From contig CAMDZW010000026.1 in NCBI GenBank assembly GCA_945911015.1, positions 1 through 52,383 of the forward strand: DNA of 52,383 nucleotides. The letters run 5' to 3'. Origin of the DNA: an uncultured Propionibacteriaceae bacterium (GTDB taxonomy: Bacteria; Actinomycetota; Actinomycetes; Propionibacteriales; Propionibacteriaceae). Both the position numbers and the translations under genes were made by a program. The notes beneath the pieces are model-generated. The model saw nothing but the letters and a program-made list of their open reading frames with translations, made no database searches and was not told the DNA's origin. Of the stretch, positions 19,676 through 27,520 are shown piece after piece (position 1 is the first letter of the stretch; each line of letters opens with the position of its first letter).

Positions 19676-20396
19676 ACGGCTCGGCCGGCGGTTCTGATTC
19701 CCGCAGGATCCCCACCAGCTCGGAGATCCTGGCCATCAGCTTCGCCGTGGCTTCGGACAGCAGTGCCGAGGTCATGGGTTCGCCACGGTAGTCGTCCAGA
19801 TCGACCGGAGCTCCGGCCATCACCCGGAATGTCTTTCGTGGTAGCGGTCTGGGCAGTGACGGCCGCGGGCCGGGCATGAAGTCTTGCGCGCCCCACTGTC
19901 CCACCGGCACCAGTGGACATCCCGCCTCCAGAGCCATCCGCACTGCACCGTGCCGACCGGTCATCGGCCATTGCTCCGGGTCGCGGGTGACAGTCCCCTC
20001 CGGATAGAGCAGAACGAGCTTTCCCTGCTGCACAGCGGCCACCGCCGAGGACAGTGCTTCAGCTGCGCGGGAAGAACCACGATGGACCGGGATCTGTTCG
20101 CAGCTGGTGACGACCCGCCCGATGATCGGGATCCGGAACAGGGATTCCTTGCCCAGGAAGTGTGGCCATCGACCGGCAGCCAGTGCGAAATGCCCTAAGG
20201 AGAGAAAATCGGCATAGGAAATGTGGTTCGCTGCCGCGACCATCCCGCCACCGTGCAGGTGCTCGAGACCGTTCCACTCCACCCGGACCAGACGCCGCAT
20301 CAGCCGGGTCAGCGGGCCGGTCACCCGGCGCAGCGCCGGGATGTCGGGATCGCTGATGGTTCGCTGCAGAGGCACCAGGACGGGAGCGGTCGTCAT
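19662..20396 (-). CDS. plsC: 1-acyl-sn-glycerol-3-phosphate acyltransferase
   Basis: A 244-residue PlsC-type acyltransferase of phospholipid synthesis. It has the NHx4D motif as NHISYAD, the acceptor-binding FLGKESLFRIPIIGRVV, and the YPEGT motif followed by VTRDP. The first ~40 residues carry no long membrane segment. The start is only 17 bp from the divergent cofC start, and TACGCT six bases before the ATG suggests leaderless transcription. Actinobacterial neighbours of plsC often include gpsA, which is absent here. Confidence 0.9.
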   Translation of the reverse strand: MTTAPVLVPLQRTISDPDIPALRRVTGPLTRLMRRLVRVEWNGLEHLHGGGMVAAANHISYADFLSLGHFALAAGRWPHFLGKESLFRIPIIGRVVTSCEQIPVHRGSSRAAEALSSAVAAVQQGKLVLLYPEGTVTRDPEQWPMTGRHGAVRMALEAGCPLVPVGQWGAQDFMPGPRPSLPRPLPRKTFRVMAGAPVDLDDYRGEPMTSALLSEATAKLMARISELVGILRESEPPAEPFSPR

Positions 20397-20413
20397 GGAA
20401 GTAGCGTAAGCGC
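20397..20413. promoter_or_regulatory. Shared divergent -10 element for plsC and cofC
   Basis: Only 17 bp separate the two start codons. On the plus strand TAGCGT (20402-20407) lies six bases before the cofC ATG. On the minus strand TACGCT (complement of 20403-20408) lies six bases before the plsC ATG. The two hexamers overlap by five bases, and both are placed so that transcription would start at the A of each ATG. No Shine-Dalgarno sequence fits between. Confidence 0.55.
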
Positions 20414-21040
20414 ATGTGCATGGTCGAGGTGGTGATCCCGGTCAAGTCATTCGCCGCCGCCAAGACTCGACTTGAGCCGTTCCCACGCCGGGCCGAGCTG
20501 AGCCGTGCCATGGTCCACGACACCGTGGCCGCCGTGACCGAGGTCGCGACCCGGCTGGTGGTGGTCTCCGATGAACCTTCCCTGGTGGCATTGACGACCC
20601 ACAGCAGATGTCAGCTCGAGATCCTGGCCGATCCCGGGGGCGGGCTCAACGCCGCAGTCCGGGCCGGTGACCGCCACCTGGGTCAGCTGGTGTCCGGCGC
20701 GGTCCGGGTGGCGATGGTGGCTGATCTCCCGGCCCTGCGGCCGGTCGACCTGGCTGAGGCCGTGACTGCACTGGCGGGGCGTCCGTACGGCCTGGTGGTC
20801 GATGCCGACGGGACGGGGACGACGATGCTGTTGTCGTCGGGTCCTGCACTGGCACCCGCTTTCGGGGCCGACTCGGCCAGCCGTCACCGCGACGGCGGTG
20901 CGGTGGCCCTGGCGGTCGGACCACAGGCCCGTCGTGACGTCGACACCCTCGCCGCACTGGAGGACGCGATCAGCCTGGGCATCGGCCGGCACACCCGCGA
21001 TGTCTTGTCCACAACAAGACTGAAGGCCCGACTCGGGTGA
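20414..21040 (+). CDS. cofC: 2-phospholactate/phosphoenolpyruvate guanylyltransferase (F420 pathway)
   Basis: A 208-residue CofC/FbiD-type nucleotidyltransferase: VVIPVKSFAAAKTRL near the start, then LVVVSDEP, GGGLNAAVRAG, VAMVADLPALRP, and VVDADGTGTTMLL. In actinobacteria it activates phosphoenolpyruvate with GTP for coenzyme F420. No other F420 gene is in the window, but cofC/fbiD often sits alone near hupB and ddl. The ATG at 20414 or the one at 20420 may be used; TAGCGT six bases upstream suggests a leaderless message starting at 20414. Its last codons form the left arm of a terminator hairpin. Confidence 0.88.
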   Translation: MCMVEVVIPVKSFAAAKTRLEPFPRRAELSRAMVHDTVAAVTEVATRLVVVSDEPSLVALTTHSRCQLEILADPGGGLNAAVRAGDRHLGQLVSGAVRVAMVADLPALRPVDLAEAVTALAGRPYGLVVDADGTGTTMLLSSGPALAPAFGADSASRHRDGGAVALAVGPQARRDVDTLAALEDAISLGIGRHTRDVLSTTRLKARLG

Positions 21041-21050
21041 GTCGGGCCTT
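21023..21050. terminator. Hairpin terminator between cofC and hupB
   Basis: Perfect 11-bp arms AAGGCCCGACT / AGTCGGGCCTT with a 6-nt loop. The cofC stop codon lies in the loop, so the end of the coding sequence is part of the hairpin. A smaller GTCTTGT/ACAAGAC hairpin is just upstream at 21002-21020. It can serve both convergent genes. There is no long T tract. Confidence 0.75.
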
Positions 21051-21072
21051 CACTGTCTCCGTACGGTGAAGG

Positions 21073-21915
21073 TCAGGCCTTCCTGGTACGGGTCGTGGTC
21101 TTCTTGGCAGCGGACTTGCGTGCCGGAGCAGCCTTGGTCGCGCTGGCCTTCTTGGCCGCGGTGGTCTTCTTGGCCGGCGTGGCCTTCTTCGCTGCAGTGG
21201 TCCGCTTGGCCGCCGTGCTCTTCTTCGCCGCCGTGGTGCGAGTGCCGGTGGTCTTGCGTGCGGCTGCTGCCTTGGAAGCGCTGGCCTTCTTGGCCGCGGT
21301 GGTCTTCTTGGCCGGGGTGGCCTTCTTCGCTGCAGTGGTCCGCTTGGTCGCGGTGGCCTTGGCCGCCGTGGTCTTCTTGGCCGCGGTGGTCTTCTTGGCC
21401 GGGGTGGCCTTCTTCGCTGCAGTGGCCTTCTTTGCTGCAGTGGCCTTCTTGGTCGCGGCGGCCTTGGCCGCCGTGGTCTTCTTGGCCGCCGACTTGCGAG
21501 CCGGTGCAGCCTTGGTGGCGGTCGCCTTCTTGGCCGTGGTGGCCTTCTTCGCTGCTGGAGCGGAGGTGCCGGCCTCATCAGCGGCCCGACGTGCAGCCGC
21601 GGCCTTGACCGCTGCCTTGAAGGCGCGGGGCACCTTCTTCTGGCCCGAGACATGATCCTTGAGATCAGTGCCGGCCCGGAACTTGGGCACCGACGTCGCC
21701 TTGGCCCGCTTGCGCTCGCCGGTACGCGGATTGCGCACCATGCGTGCCGGGCGATCAATCTTCTCGAACACTCCGAAACCAGTGACCGACACCTTCTCGC
21801 CCGTGGCGACGGTGTAGGTGATGGTCTCGGTGACAGCATTCAACGCCCGAGCGGCTTCAGCCTTGTTGCCGTCGAACTGATCCGACAGCCTCTCAATCAA
21901 CTCAGCCTTGTTCAC
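21073..21915 (-). CDS. hupB: HU-type DNA-binding protein with long Lys/Ala-rich tail
   Basis: A 280-residue nucleoid protein. Residues 1-91 are a normal HU domain (NKAELIERLSDQFDGNKAEA, GFGVFEKIDRPARMVRNPRT, PKFRAGTDLKDHVSG). The rest, about 190 residues, is a histone H1-like tail of KKATPAKKTTAAKK-type repeats, longer than the tail of mycobacterial HupB. The GTG at 21915 has GAGGGAAG upstream and gives the canonical VNKAEL start. Two 69-bp direct repeats lie within the tail. It should compact DNA and perhaps bind RNA; tail lysines may be acetylated, as known in mycobacteria. Confidence 0.95.
   Translation of the reverse strand: MNKAELIERLSDQFDGNKAEAARALNAVTETITYTVATGEKVSVTGFGVFEKIDRPARMVRNPRTGERKRAKATSVPKFRAGTDLKDHVSGQKKVPRAFKAAVKAAAARRAADEAGTSAPAAKKATTAKKATATKAAPARKSAAKKTTAAKAAATKKATAAKKATAAKKATPAKKTTAAKKTTAAKATATKRTTAAKKATPAKKTTAAKKASASKAAAARKTTGTRTTAAKKSTAAKRTTAAKKATPAKKTTAAKKASATKAAPARKSAAKKTTTRTRKA
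21141..21347 (-). repeat. Two 69-bp direct repeats in the hupB tail
   Basis: 21141-21209 and 21279-21347 are identical except for one base (GGCGT versus GGGGT). A partial third copy begins near 21377. They encode the same TTAAKKATPAKK-type segment of the HU tail and lie 138 bp apart, suggesting expansion by duplication or recombination. Confidence 0.85.
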
Positions 21916-21996
21916 AGCTTCCCTCTCTGAACAGTCGTCCGTGGGACCACTGGTGGAGCGACCCCGGGCGTCCGTATTCCCAACGGACACGGCACA

Positions 21997-22025
21997 AACT
22001 TAGGGACATAACGCGATCATGACAA
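21997..22025 (-). promoter_or_regulatory. Candidate hupB promoter
   Basis: On the minus strand TTGTCA (22020-22025) is followed after 17 bases by TAAGTT (21997-22002) in a locally AT-rich stretch. The leader to the GTG at 21915 would be about 75 nt and includes a GTCCGT/ACGGAC hairpin. Position and -35 match are good; the -10 is weak. Confidence 0.4.
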
Positions 22026-22090
22026 ATACCAACGCATATTGGGTTCGGCGTGTCCCACAGACGAACTGCCCCGAACGAGCAGGAAACTAC

Positions 22091-22705
22091 TCAGGTGTTG
22101 TCCGCAGTCCTGACCGGCAGAGTCTTGGGCAGGAAGGCGTTGCGGGCCCCCTCGAAGGCATCGATCCGGTCCTCGTGGCGCAAGGTCAGACCGATGTCGT
22201 CCAGACCCTCCATGAGGCGCCAACGGGTGTAGTCGTCGATCTCGAACCCGGTCCGGTAACCGTCCGGCCCCGAGATGGTCCGGGCTTCGAGGTCAACGCT
22301 CAGTTCGGTCCCAGGGTTGGAATCCAGCAGGTCCCAGAGCTGCTCGACGACGTCCTGCTTGACCTCGGCAATGAGTAGTCCTGCCTTGCCGGAGTTGCTG
22401 CGGAAGATGTCACCGAAGCGCGATCCGATGATGACCTTGAACCCATAGTTCTGCAGTGCCCACACCGCATGCTCGCGAGACGACCCCGTACCGAAGTCGG
22501 GCCCGGGCACGAGGATCGAGCCGGAGGCGAAGGCTGGATTGTTCAGCACGAAGTTGGGGTCATTGCGCCAAGCGGCGAACAGGCCGTCCTCGAAGCCGGT
22601 ACGGGTGACCCGCTTGAGGTAGACGGCGGGGATGATCTGGTCGGTGTCGACATTGCTGCGACGCAGCGGGACCGCGATTCCGGTGTGGGTGTCGAACGGC
22701 TGCAT
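22091..22705 (-). CDS. leuD: 3-isopropylmalate dehydratase small subunit
   Basis: A 204-residue swivel-domain subunit: [29 protein letters not shown] and [18 protein letters not shown], as in LeuD. With LeuC it isomerises 2-isopropylmalate to 3-isopropylmalate in leucine synthesis. In organisms with CimA the same enzyme also isomerises citramalate to 3-methylmalate, so it can serve isoleucine too (known of the pathway, inferred here). It follows leuC by 46 bp. A weak GTTCGG/CCGAAC pair lies just downstream at 22043-22076. Confidence 0.96.
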   Translation of the reverse strand: MQPFDTHTGIAVPLRRSNVDTDQIIPAVYLKRVTRTGFEDGLFAAWRNDPNFVLNNPAFASGSILVPGPDFGTGSSREHAVWALQNYGFKVIIGSRFGDIFRSNSGKAGLLIAEVKQDVVEQLWDLLDSNPGTELSVDLEARTISGPDGYRTGFEIDDYTRWRLMEGLDDIGLTLRHEDRIDAFEGARNAFLPKTLPVRTADNT

Positions 22706-22751
22706 GTCAGAAGTTCCTTGTCCTAGTGGGGTCTGAGTGGTTCGGCCGGTC

Positions 22752-24158
22752 TCAGGCCAGATCGGCCGGTGCAGCGAGATGTCCGTTCACTGCCGTGGCT
22801 GCCGCCACCGGAGGGGAGACCAGATGGGTGCGACCACCCTTGCCCTGACGTCCTTCGAAATTTCGGTTCGAGGTGGAGGCAGCCCGCTCCTGCGGACGGA
22901 GCTGGTCGGGGTTCATGCCCAGACACATCGAGCATCCAGCAGCCCGCCACTCAGCACCTGCGGCGCGGAAGATCTTGTCCAGACCTTCCTGCTCGGCCTG
23001 CAGCCGGACCCGGGCTGATCCGGGCACGACAAGCATGCGCACCGACTCGGCGATCGTGCGTCCGTCCAGGATCGCTGCAGCGGCCCGCAGGTCCTCGATC
23101 CGGCCGTTGGTGCACGAGCCCAGGAACACCGTGTCGACCGCGATGTCCTTCATCTTCTGCCCGGCGGTCAGACCCATGTACTTCAACGCGTTCTCGGCGG
23201 CGACCCGATCGCTCGGGTCGTCGAAGTCCTCCGGATTCGGGACGGACTCGCCCAGGGCAACGCCTTGTCCTGGGTTGGTCCCCCAGGTGACGAACGGGGT
23301 CAGTTCGGTGGCGTCGATGTCGACCTCGACGTCAAAGGTGGCGTCATCATCGGTGCGCAGCGTCGTCCAGTACTCGACAGCGGCGTCCCAGTCGGCACCC
23401 TCAGGCGCATGCGGACGACCCTTGAGGTAGTCGAAGGTGGTCTGGTCGGGAGCGATCATCCCAGCCTTGGCGCCCCACTCGATCGACATGTTGCAGATCG
23501 TCATCCGCCCTTCCATCGACAAACGCTCGATGGCTTCACCGCGGTACTCAACGATGTGTCCCTGACCACCGCCGGTGCCGACCTTGGCAATCAGCGCCAG
23601 CACCAGGTCCTTGGCGGTGACGGCCTCGGGCAGGGTGCCCTTGACGTTGACGGCCATGGTGCGCGGGCGTGACTGTGGCAACGTCTGGGTCGCGAGCACG
23701 TGCTCGACCTCGGAGGTGCCGATGCCGAAGGCGATCGAACCGAAGGCCCCATGGGTGGAGGTGTGCGAGTCACCGCACACGATCGTCATACCCGGCTGGG
23801 TGACACCCAACTGCGGACCGATGATGTGCACCACGCCCTGGTCGAGGTCACCCAGGCTGTGGATGCGCAGACCGAACTCCTTGGCGTTGTTGCGCAAGGT
23901 GTCGACCTGAGTCCGCGAGACCGGATCGGCGATCGGCTGGTCAATGTTCAGCGTCGGGGTGTTGTGGTCCTCGGTCGCCAGGGTCAGGTCGGGGCGGCGA
24001 ACGCCGCGGCCCGCCTGCCGCAGACCGTCGAAGGCCTGGGGCGAGGTGACCTCATGGACGAGGTGCAGGTCGATGTAGAGCAGGTCCGGCTCACCGGGCT
24101 CCTCGCCCGCGCGCACCACGTGAGCGTCCCAGATCTTCTCACTCAAGGTCTTGCCCAT
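22752..24158 (-). CDS. leuC: 3-isopropylmalate dehydratase large subunit
   Basis: A 468-residue aconitase-family subunit. The [4Fe-4S] cysteines are in [10 protein letters not shown] and [12 protein letters not shown], and substrate residues are in [14 protein letters not shown] chose the ATG at 24158, which has AGGAGACGAC directly upstream; the open frame runs 144 bp further without similarity. It is transcribed with leuD, away from the IclR-type gene. The NdgR/LtbR family regulator next to it is known in relatives to control leuCD. Confidence 0.96.
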   Translation of the reverse strand: MGKTLSEKIWDAHVVRAGEEPGEPDLLYIDLHLVHEVTSPQAFDGLRQAGRGVRRPDLTLATEDHNTPTLNIDQPIADPVSRTQVDTLRNNAKEFGLRIHSLGDLDQGVVHIIGPQLGVTQPGMTIVCGDSHTSTHGAFGSIAFGIGTSEVEHVLATQTLPQSRPRTMAVNVKGTLPEAVTAKDLVLALIAKVGTGGGQGHIVEYRGEAIERLSMEGRMTICNMSIEWGAKAGMIAPDQTTFDYLKGRPHAPEGADWDAAVEYWTTLRTDDDATFDVEVDIDATELTPFVTWGTNPGQGVALGESVPNPEDFDDPSDRVAAENALKYMGLTAGQKMKDIAVDTVFLGSCTNGRIEDLRAAAAILDGRTIAESVRMLVVPGSARVRLQAEQEGLDKIFRAAGAEWRAAGCSMCLGMNPDQLRPQERAASTSNRNFEGRQGKGGRTHLVSPPVAAATAVNGHLAAPADLA

Positions 24159-24360
24159 GTCGTCTCCTGTCATCGGCCGGCGGCCGCCACGGTCACTGGT
24201 GGGGCCCGCCGCCCCAGTCAGTCTGCGGCCCGTGCCCTGTCGTACGGTCTGTGTGTGTCGGGTGTTGCTGCCTCGACCGATGCGGAGGGTCGCTCCGATC
24301 ACCTCGGCTCGGCGCTGACTGTAACTTGCATTCCAGCATCCGAGACGGCAATATCAAGGC
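24159..24360. promoter_or_regulatory. leuC / IclR-regulator divergent intergenic region
   Basis: These 202 bp must hold both promoters and probably the operator of the IclR-type regulator. For the regulator TTGCAT (24326-24331) and, 17 bases on, the weak hexamer CAATAT (24349-24354) lie six bases before its ATG. I see no peptide leader with Leu codons and no T-run terminator before leuC, unlike cimA and ilvB. No convincing long dyad was found. Confidence 0.4.
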
Positions 24361-25083
24361 ATGGACAACTCTAGCGGAGTCGGAGTTCTCGACAAAGCCG
24401 CCCTCGTTCTCGCAGCTCTGGAGACCGGGCCCACCACCTTGGCCGGGCTGGTGACCAGCACCGGACTCGCCCGCCCGACGGCCCACCGTCTGGCCGTGGC
24501 ACTGGAGCACCACCGGTTGGTCAGTCGAGATCTGCAGGGTCGGTTCATCCTCGGGCCACGACTGGCGGAGTTGGCCTCAGCCGCAGGCGAAGACCGCCTG
24601 TTGGCCACCGCAGGACCCGTCCTGGCCCGGTTGCGTGACATCACCGGGGAGTCGGCGCAGCTGTTCCGCCGTCAGGGCGACTTCCGTATCTGTGTCGCCG
24701 CTGCCGAACGCATGAGCGGCCTGCGCGACACCGTGCCGGTGGGCTCCCAATTGACCATGAGCGCCGGTTCGGCCGCTCAGATCTTGCTCGCCTGGGAGGA
24801 TCCGGAGCGGATGCAGCGTGGGCTGCGCGGATCGCGCTACAGCGCTGTGTCGCTGGCGGCGGTCCGCCGCCGCGGCTGGGCACAGTCGGTCGCTGAACGT
24901 GAAGCCGGGGTCGCCTCAGTCTCGGCTCCGGTGCGCTCCCCTTCCGGCAAGGTCATCGCAGCCGTGTCGGTGTCGGGCCCGATCGAGAGGCTCTCCCGTC
25001 AGCCAGGACGACTGCATGCTCCGGCCGTGATTGCTGCGGCCGAACGGCTCAGCGAAGTCCTGCGCCGCAGCAACAGCGAGTAG
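24361..25083 (+). CDS. ndgR: IclR family regulator, NdgR/LtbR type
   Basis: A 240-residue regulator: N-terminal winged HTH (LDKAALVLAALETGPTTLAG, ARPTAHRLAVALEHHRLVSR), then an IclR effector domain (RLRDITGESAQLFRRQGDFR, SAGSAAQILLAWEDPERM, SVSAPVRSPSGKVIAAVSVS). Position divergent from leuCD is the hallmark of NdgR (Streptomyces) and LtbR (Corynebacterium), which control leucine and other amino acid genes. No Shine-Dalgarno precedes the ATG, so it may be leaderless. It is followed immediately by a convergent small ORF. Confidence 0.88.
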   Translation: MDNSSGVGVLDKAALVLAALETGPTTLAGLVTSTGLARPTAHRLAVALEHHRLVSRDLQGRFILGPRLAELASAAGEDRLLATAGPVLARLRDITGESAQLFRRQGDFRICVAAAERMSGLRDTVPVGSQLTMSAGSAAQILLAWEDPERMQRGLRGSRYSAVSLAAVRRRGWAQSVAEREAGVASVSAPVRSPSGKVIAAVSVSGPIERLSRQPGRLHAPAVIAAAERLSEVLRRSNSE

Positions 25084-25311
25084 TCATCCGGCCCGAACAG
25101 GACGGGTCAACGCATCGAGGAAGCCGATCAGCAGTGCTTCCCGGACCTTCGCAGGGACCGCGTCGAAAAGTGCCTTGACCTCGGCGATCCGGTCCAGCAG
25201 CGCCAAGTTGCCGGCGTCGTCAGCAGCGGCCAGCCCGCTGCTCTGCACCAGCTGCTGAAACGTCTCCTCGTCCAGTAGGGTCGGAACGAGTTCGCTGAGC
25301 ATTGATGCCAC
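25084..25311 (-). CDS. Small hypothetical protein
   Basis: A 75-residue ORF with no family I recognise. It looks like a short helical, acidic protein (LVPTLLDEETFQQLVQSSGL, LLDRIAEVKALFDAVPAKVR). Start is GTG at 25311 or ATG at 25302. The frame is open without a standard start up to 25392, overlapping the end of the nucleotidyltransferase, so it could be a longer protein or the remnant of one. It ends exactly where the IclR gene ends on the other strand. Confidence 0.5.
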   Translation of the reverse strand: MASMLSELVPTLLDEETFQQLVQSSGLAAADDAGNLALLDRIAEVKALFDAVPAKVREALLIGFLDALTRPVRAG

Positions 25312-25360
25312 CGCCGGGTCGACACGGACCGGTCCTCGCTGACGCGGATCGAGCCCAAGC

Positions 25361-26068
25361 TCACGCGATGGGCTGATCGTGGTCAGCTGGACTCACGATG
25401 TCGGTCTGCGATGCGAGTCGCAGAATCCATGGGTGGTCCGCGTCGTGAGCACTGATCGCCTGGTGAAGCCACGTCCGCTCGCTCTGGGTCAGCGTCGGCA
25501 GAAGGGCTTCGAAGTCGGCCTGATCGTGATCGCGCACAGAACTGGCCGGTACCGGGAGCTCCGATCGCCAGGGGCGCCCGGCAGCCTTGAAGTAAAGCAC
25601 GACTGGCGCAGTCACCAACGGAACACCCCATGCCTCGGAGCCGACGACACACTCCTCGTGCGGCAAGGTGACGCGAGGGTTCTCACAGAGCAACCAATCC
25701 GAACCGTCCCGGATGTTGATCTGGATGTCCAACTCCGTGCCCGCCATCGAGCCGATGTTCGCGTGGATGTGTGCCGGCACGCTCAACTCTCGGCCATCCC
25801 ACTGATCCGGACAGGTCTCGGAGACAGCATCGTCGTGCCCCAGTGCGCTCCACCCGGTGAGATGCTCATGAAGCTCACGCTGGTCATGATGGAAGACCGC
25901 GATGTCAACGTCGAGATGCGGACGAGTTTCCCTGCCCAACAGTAGATCGACGGCCCAACCACCGCACAGATACCATTCACCCCGATAGTGCTCGAGGTGC
26001 TGGGCGGCGAGTGCAACCGGCTCCGGGGTCGCGGACAGGCCCCGAGGGAAAGGTGGCGTCTCATTCAT
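25361..26068 (-). CDS. Nucleotidyltransferase, aminoglycoside/lincosamide-type fold
   Basis: A 235-residue protein with the minimal nucleotidyltransferase core: WYLCGGWAVDLLLGR, then RPHLDVDIAVFHHDQ, giving the GGWAVD and DVDI acidic residues of the AadB/Lnu-type fold. The C-terminal half is less conserved (LPHEECVVGSEAWGVPLVTA). Some relatives adenylylate antibiotics, most have unknown substrates, so resistance should not be assumed. Base composition looks slightly lower in GC than its neighbours, and it lies between a regulator and two tRNAs, which fits acquisition. CAGACT six bases before the ATG is a possible weak -10. Confidence 0.78.
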   Translation of the reverse strand: MNETPPFPRGLSATPEPVALAAQHLEHYRGEWYLCGGWAVDLLLGRETRPHLDVDIAVFHHDQRELHEHLTGWSALGHDDAVSETCPDQWDGRELSVPAHIHANIGSMAGTELDIQINIRDGSDWLLCENPRVTLPHEECVVGSEAWGVPLVTAPVVLYFKAAGRPWRSELPVPASSVRDHDQADFEALLPTLTQSERTWLHQAISAHDADHPWILRLASQTDIVSPADHDQPIA

Positions 26069-26194
26069 TCGAGCAGTCTGCCGTCCAACGCGACACCGGG
26101 CAACAGGTTATGCCTCGACGATCGAACCCCCGGCAGGGCCCTGACGAGACGATGTGTCAGCAGGATTGCAACTTCCCCAGCCCTCGGACATGAA

Positions 26195-26235
26195 GCATCC
26201 CCTGGCCAGAAACCTGCTCTGACCAGGGGCGATGC
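26195..26235 (-). terminator. Possible terminator downstream of tRNA-Glu
   Basis: CCCCTGG/CCAGGGG arms, extended by GCAT/ATGC after a two-base bulge, enclose a 17-nt loop. It lies 15 bases after the tRNA-Glu 3' end on the minus strand. No T tract follows. The remaining sequence between the nucleotidyltransferase start and the tRNA (26069-26249) shows nothing else. Confidence 0.4.
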
Positions 26236-26249
26236 TCCCTCTACTTCTG

Positions 26250-26322
26250 TAGCCCCGACGGGATTCGAACCCGCGCTACCGCCTTGAGAGGGCGGCGTGC
26301 TAGGCCGCTACACAACGGGGCC
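26250..26322 (-). tRNA. tRNA-Glu (anticodon CUC)
   Basis: A 73-nt cloverleaf can be drawn. Acceptor GGCCCCG/CGGGGCT (one G-U pair) with discriminator A, D-arm GTG/CAC, anticodon arm CCGCC-CTCTCAA-GGCGG with anticodon CTC at 26286-26288, and a T-arm with GGTTCGAATCC. CCA is not encoded. It is close to gltX, whose product charges it. Confidence 0.93.
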
Positions 26323-26405
26323 CTAGCGATGGACACTGCGTCTGACGCAGAACCAACCAGAGGATCTTACCACCTCGGGTTGGTCCCAGCGAATCGATCC
26401 ATCCG

Positions 26406-26477
26406 CTGGGGTACTAGGACTCGAACCTAGACTAACTGAACCAGAATCAGTCGGGCTGCCAATTACCCCATACCCCA
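26406..26477 (-). tRNA. tRNA-Gln (anticodon CUG)
   Basis: A 72-nt cloverleaf: acceptor TGGGGTA/TACCCCA with discriminator G, anticodon arm ACTGA-TTCTGGT-TCAGT with anticodon CTG, and a T-arm with GGTTCGAGTCC. CCA is not encoded. If the organism lacks GlnRS, as most actinobacteria do, GltX next door would first charge this tRNA with glutamate for GatCAB to amidate. Confidence 0.93.
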
Positions 26478-26521
26478 TCGCCCACTCCTGCCGGGCAACG
26501 AGGAGAAACTCTATCCGAACA

Positions 26522-27520
26522 TCACCGGGCCGACAAATCGGCTGGACCGGTGTGGCGACGCAGTTTCCACCACCGTGCGAGGAGGCCGCACAGCAGCCCG
26601 ATCAGGGCGAACGTACCCACGTCGAGAAGGGCCTTGTCCCACCCGATCTCGGACACCGTACGCACCTCGGCGATCGTGCTGGTGAGCCCGGCCAGCGCGA
26701 ACGCGAGGATGTTGTTGATGATGTGGGCACCGATCGCGGCCTCAAGTCCACCGGTCCACCAGACCAGCAGCCCCATCACCAGTCCGAAGCCCAACCGGTC
26801 CACGAACAGTGCCGGCGACTGGGCCCCGTGGGCCAGCGCGAACAGCAGTGACGCGACGACCACGCCAGCCCACCAGCGGCCAGCGAGCCCGCCGACAGTC
26901 TGCTGGACGAAACCCCGGAACAGCACCTCTTCAGCAGCGGCTTGGAGTGGCGAGCTCACCACCACGACCAGCATGAACCACCAGAAGCCGTCCTGGGGCT
27001 GCAGCCCCTGCCCCTCCCGGAGCAGGGCGACGGCCTGGACGGCGACAAAGACGACGAGTGCGATTCCGGCGCAGACCGCCAGGTAGCCCCACCGGATCCG
27101 TTGCACCACGGAGAAGACGATCCCGATCGGCGCCTGGGCAAACCATCGCACCAGCAGCAGACAGACCACGATCATGCTCGCGGTGCCGAGATTGCTGGCC
27201 AACAGGCCCTCGGGATATTCCCCTGCGCCGGCTTGGGCAGCATAGGTCTCGAAGTCGCCGGTGCGGCGGAACGCGTAGGCAACCCCCAGCACCATCGAGT
27301 ACACCGTCGACCGCACCAGGTAGTACGCCATCGCCGCGATGACCAGCACTCCGACGAACCGCGGCCAGGAACGCTCGCGATGATGCAGGGCGACCGGATG
27401 GGTCAGGCCGTGACTGATCGGCAACATGTCACGGTTCGAGGCCGGTGCCGGCGACCGGGGAGCCACCGGTCGCCGGGGCGGGCCCTTCTTCGGTTTGCGG
27501 CGCTTCGAGGTGGGTGACAC
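26522..27520 (-). CDS. CPBP family intramembrane metalloprotease
   Basis: A 332-residue membrane protein of the CAAX-protease/bacteriocin-processing family. The three catalytic motifs are visible: AAAEEVLFRGF, LFALAHG, and IGAHIINN. A basic, Pro-rich cytosolic N-terminus (KRRKPKKGPPRRP) precedes about eight hydrophobic segments. Substrate is unknown; members cleave prenylated or signal-type peptides or act in immunity. The GTG start follows the gltX stop directly, so it is translated from the gltX message. Confidence 0.88.
   Translation of the reverse strand: MSPTSKRRKPKKGPPRRPVAPRSPAPASNRDMLPISHGLTHPVALHHRERSWPRFVGVLVIAAMAYYLVRSTVYSMVLGVAYAFRRTGDFETYAAQAGAGEYPEGLLASNLGTASMIVVCLLLVRWFAQAPIGIVFSVVQRIRWGYLAVCAGIALVVFVAVQAVALLREGQGLQPQDGFWWFMLVVVVSSPLQAAAEEVLFRGFVQQTVGGLAGRWWAGVVVASLLFALAHGAQSPALFVDRLGFGLVMGLLVWWTGGLEAAIGAHIINNILAFALAGLTSTIAEVRTVSEIGWDKALLDVGTFALIGLLCGLLARWWKLRRHTGPADLSAR

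Noticed and set aside
24159-24360. A leucine leader peptide and attenuator before leuC.
   Set aside because: No short ORF with a Leu run and no T-run terminator were found; leuC has a good Shine-Dalgarno and a nearby regulator.
25361-26068. The nucleotidyltransferase as an antibiotic-resistance gene.
   Set aside because: Only the general fold is recognisable; resistance enzymes cannot be separated from other members by the visible motifs.
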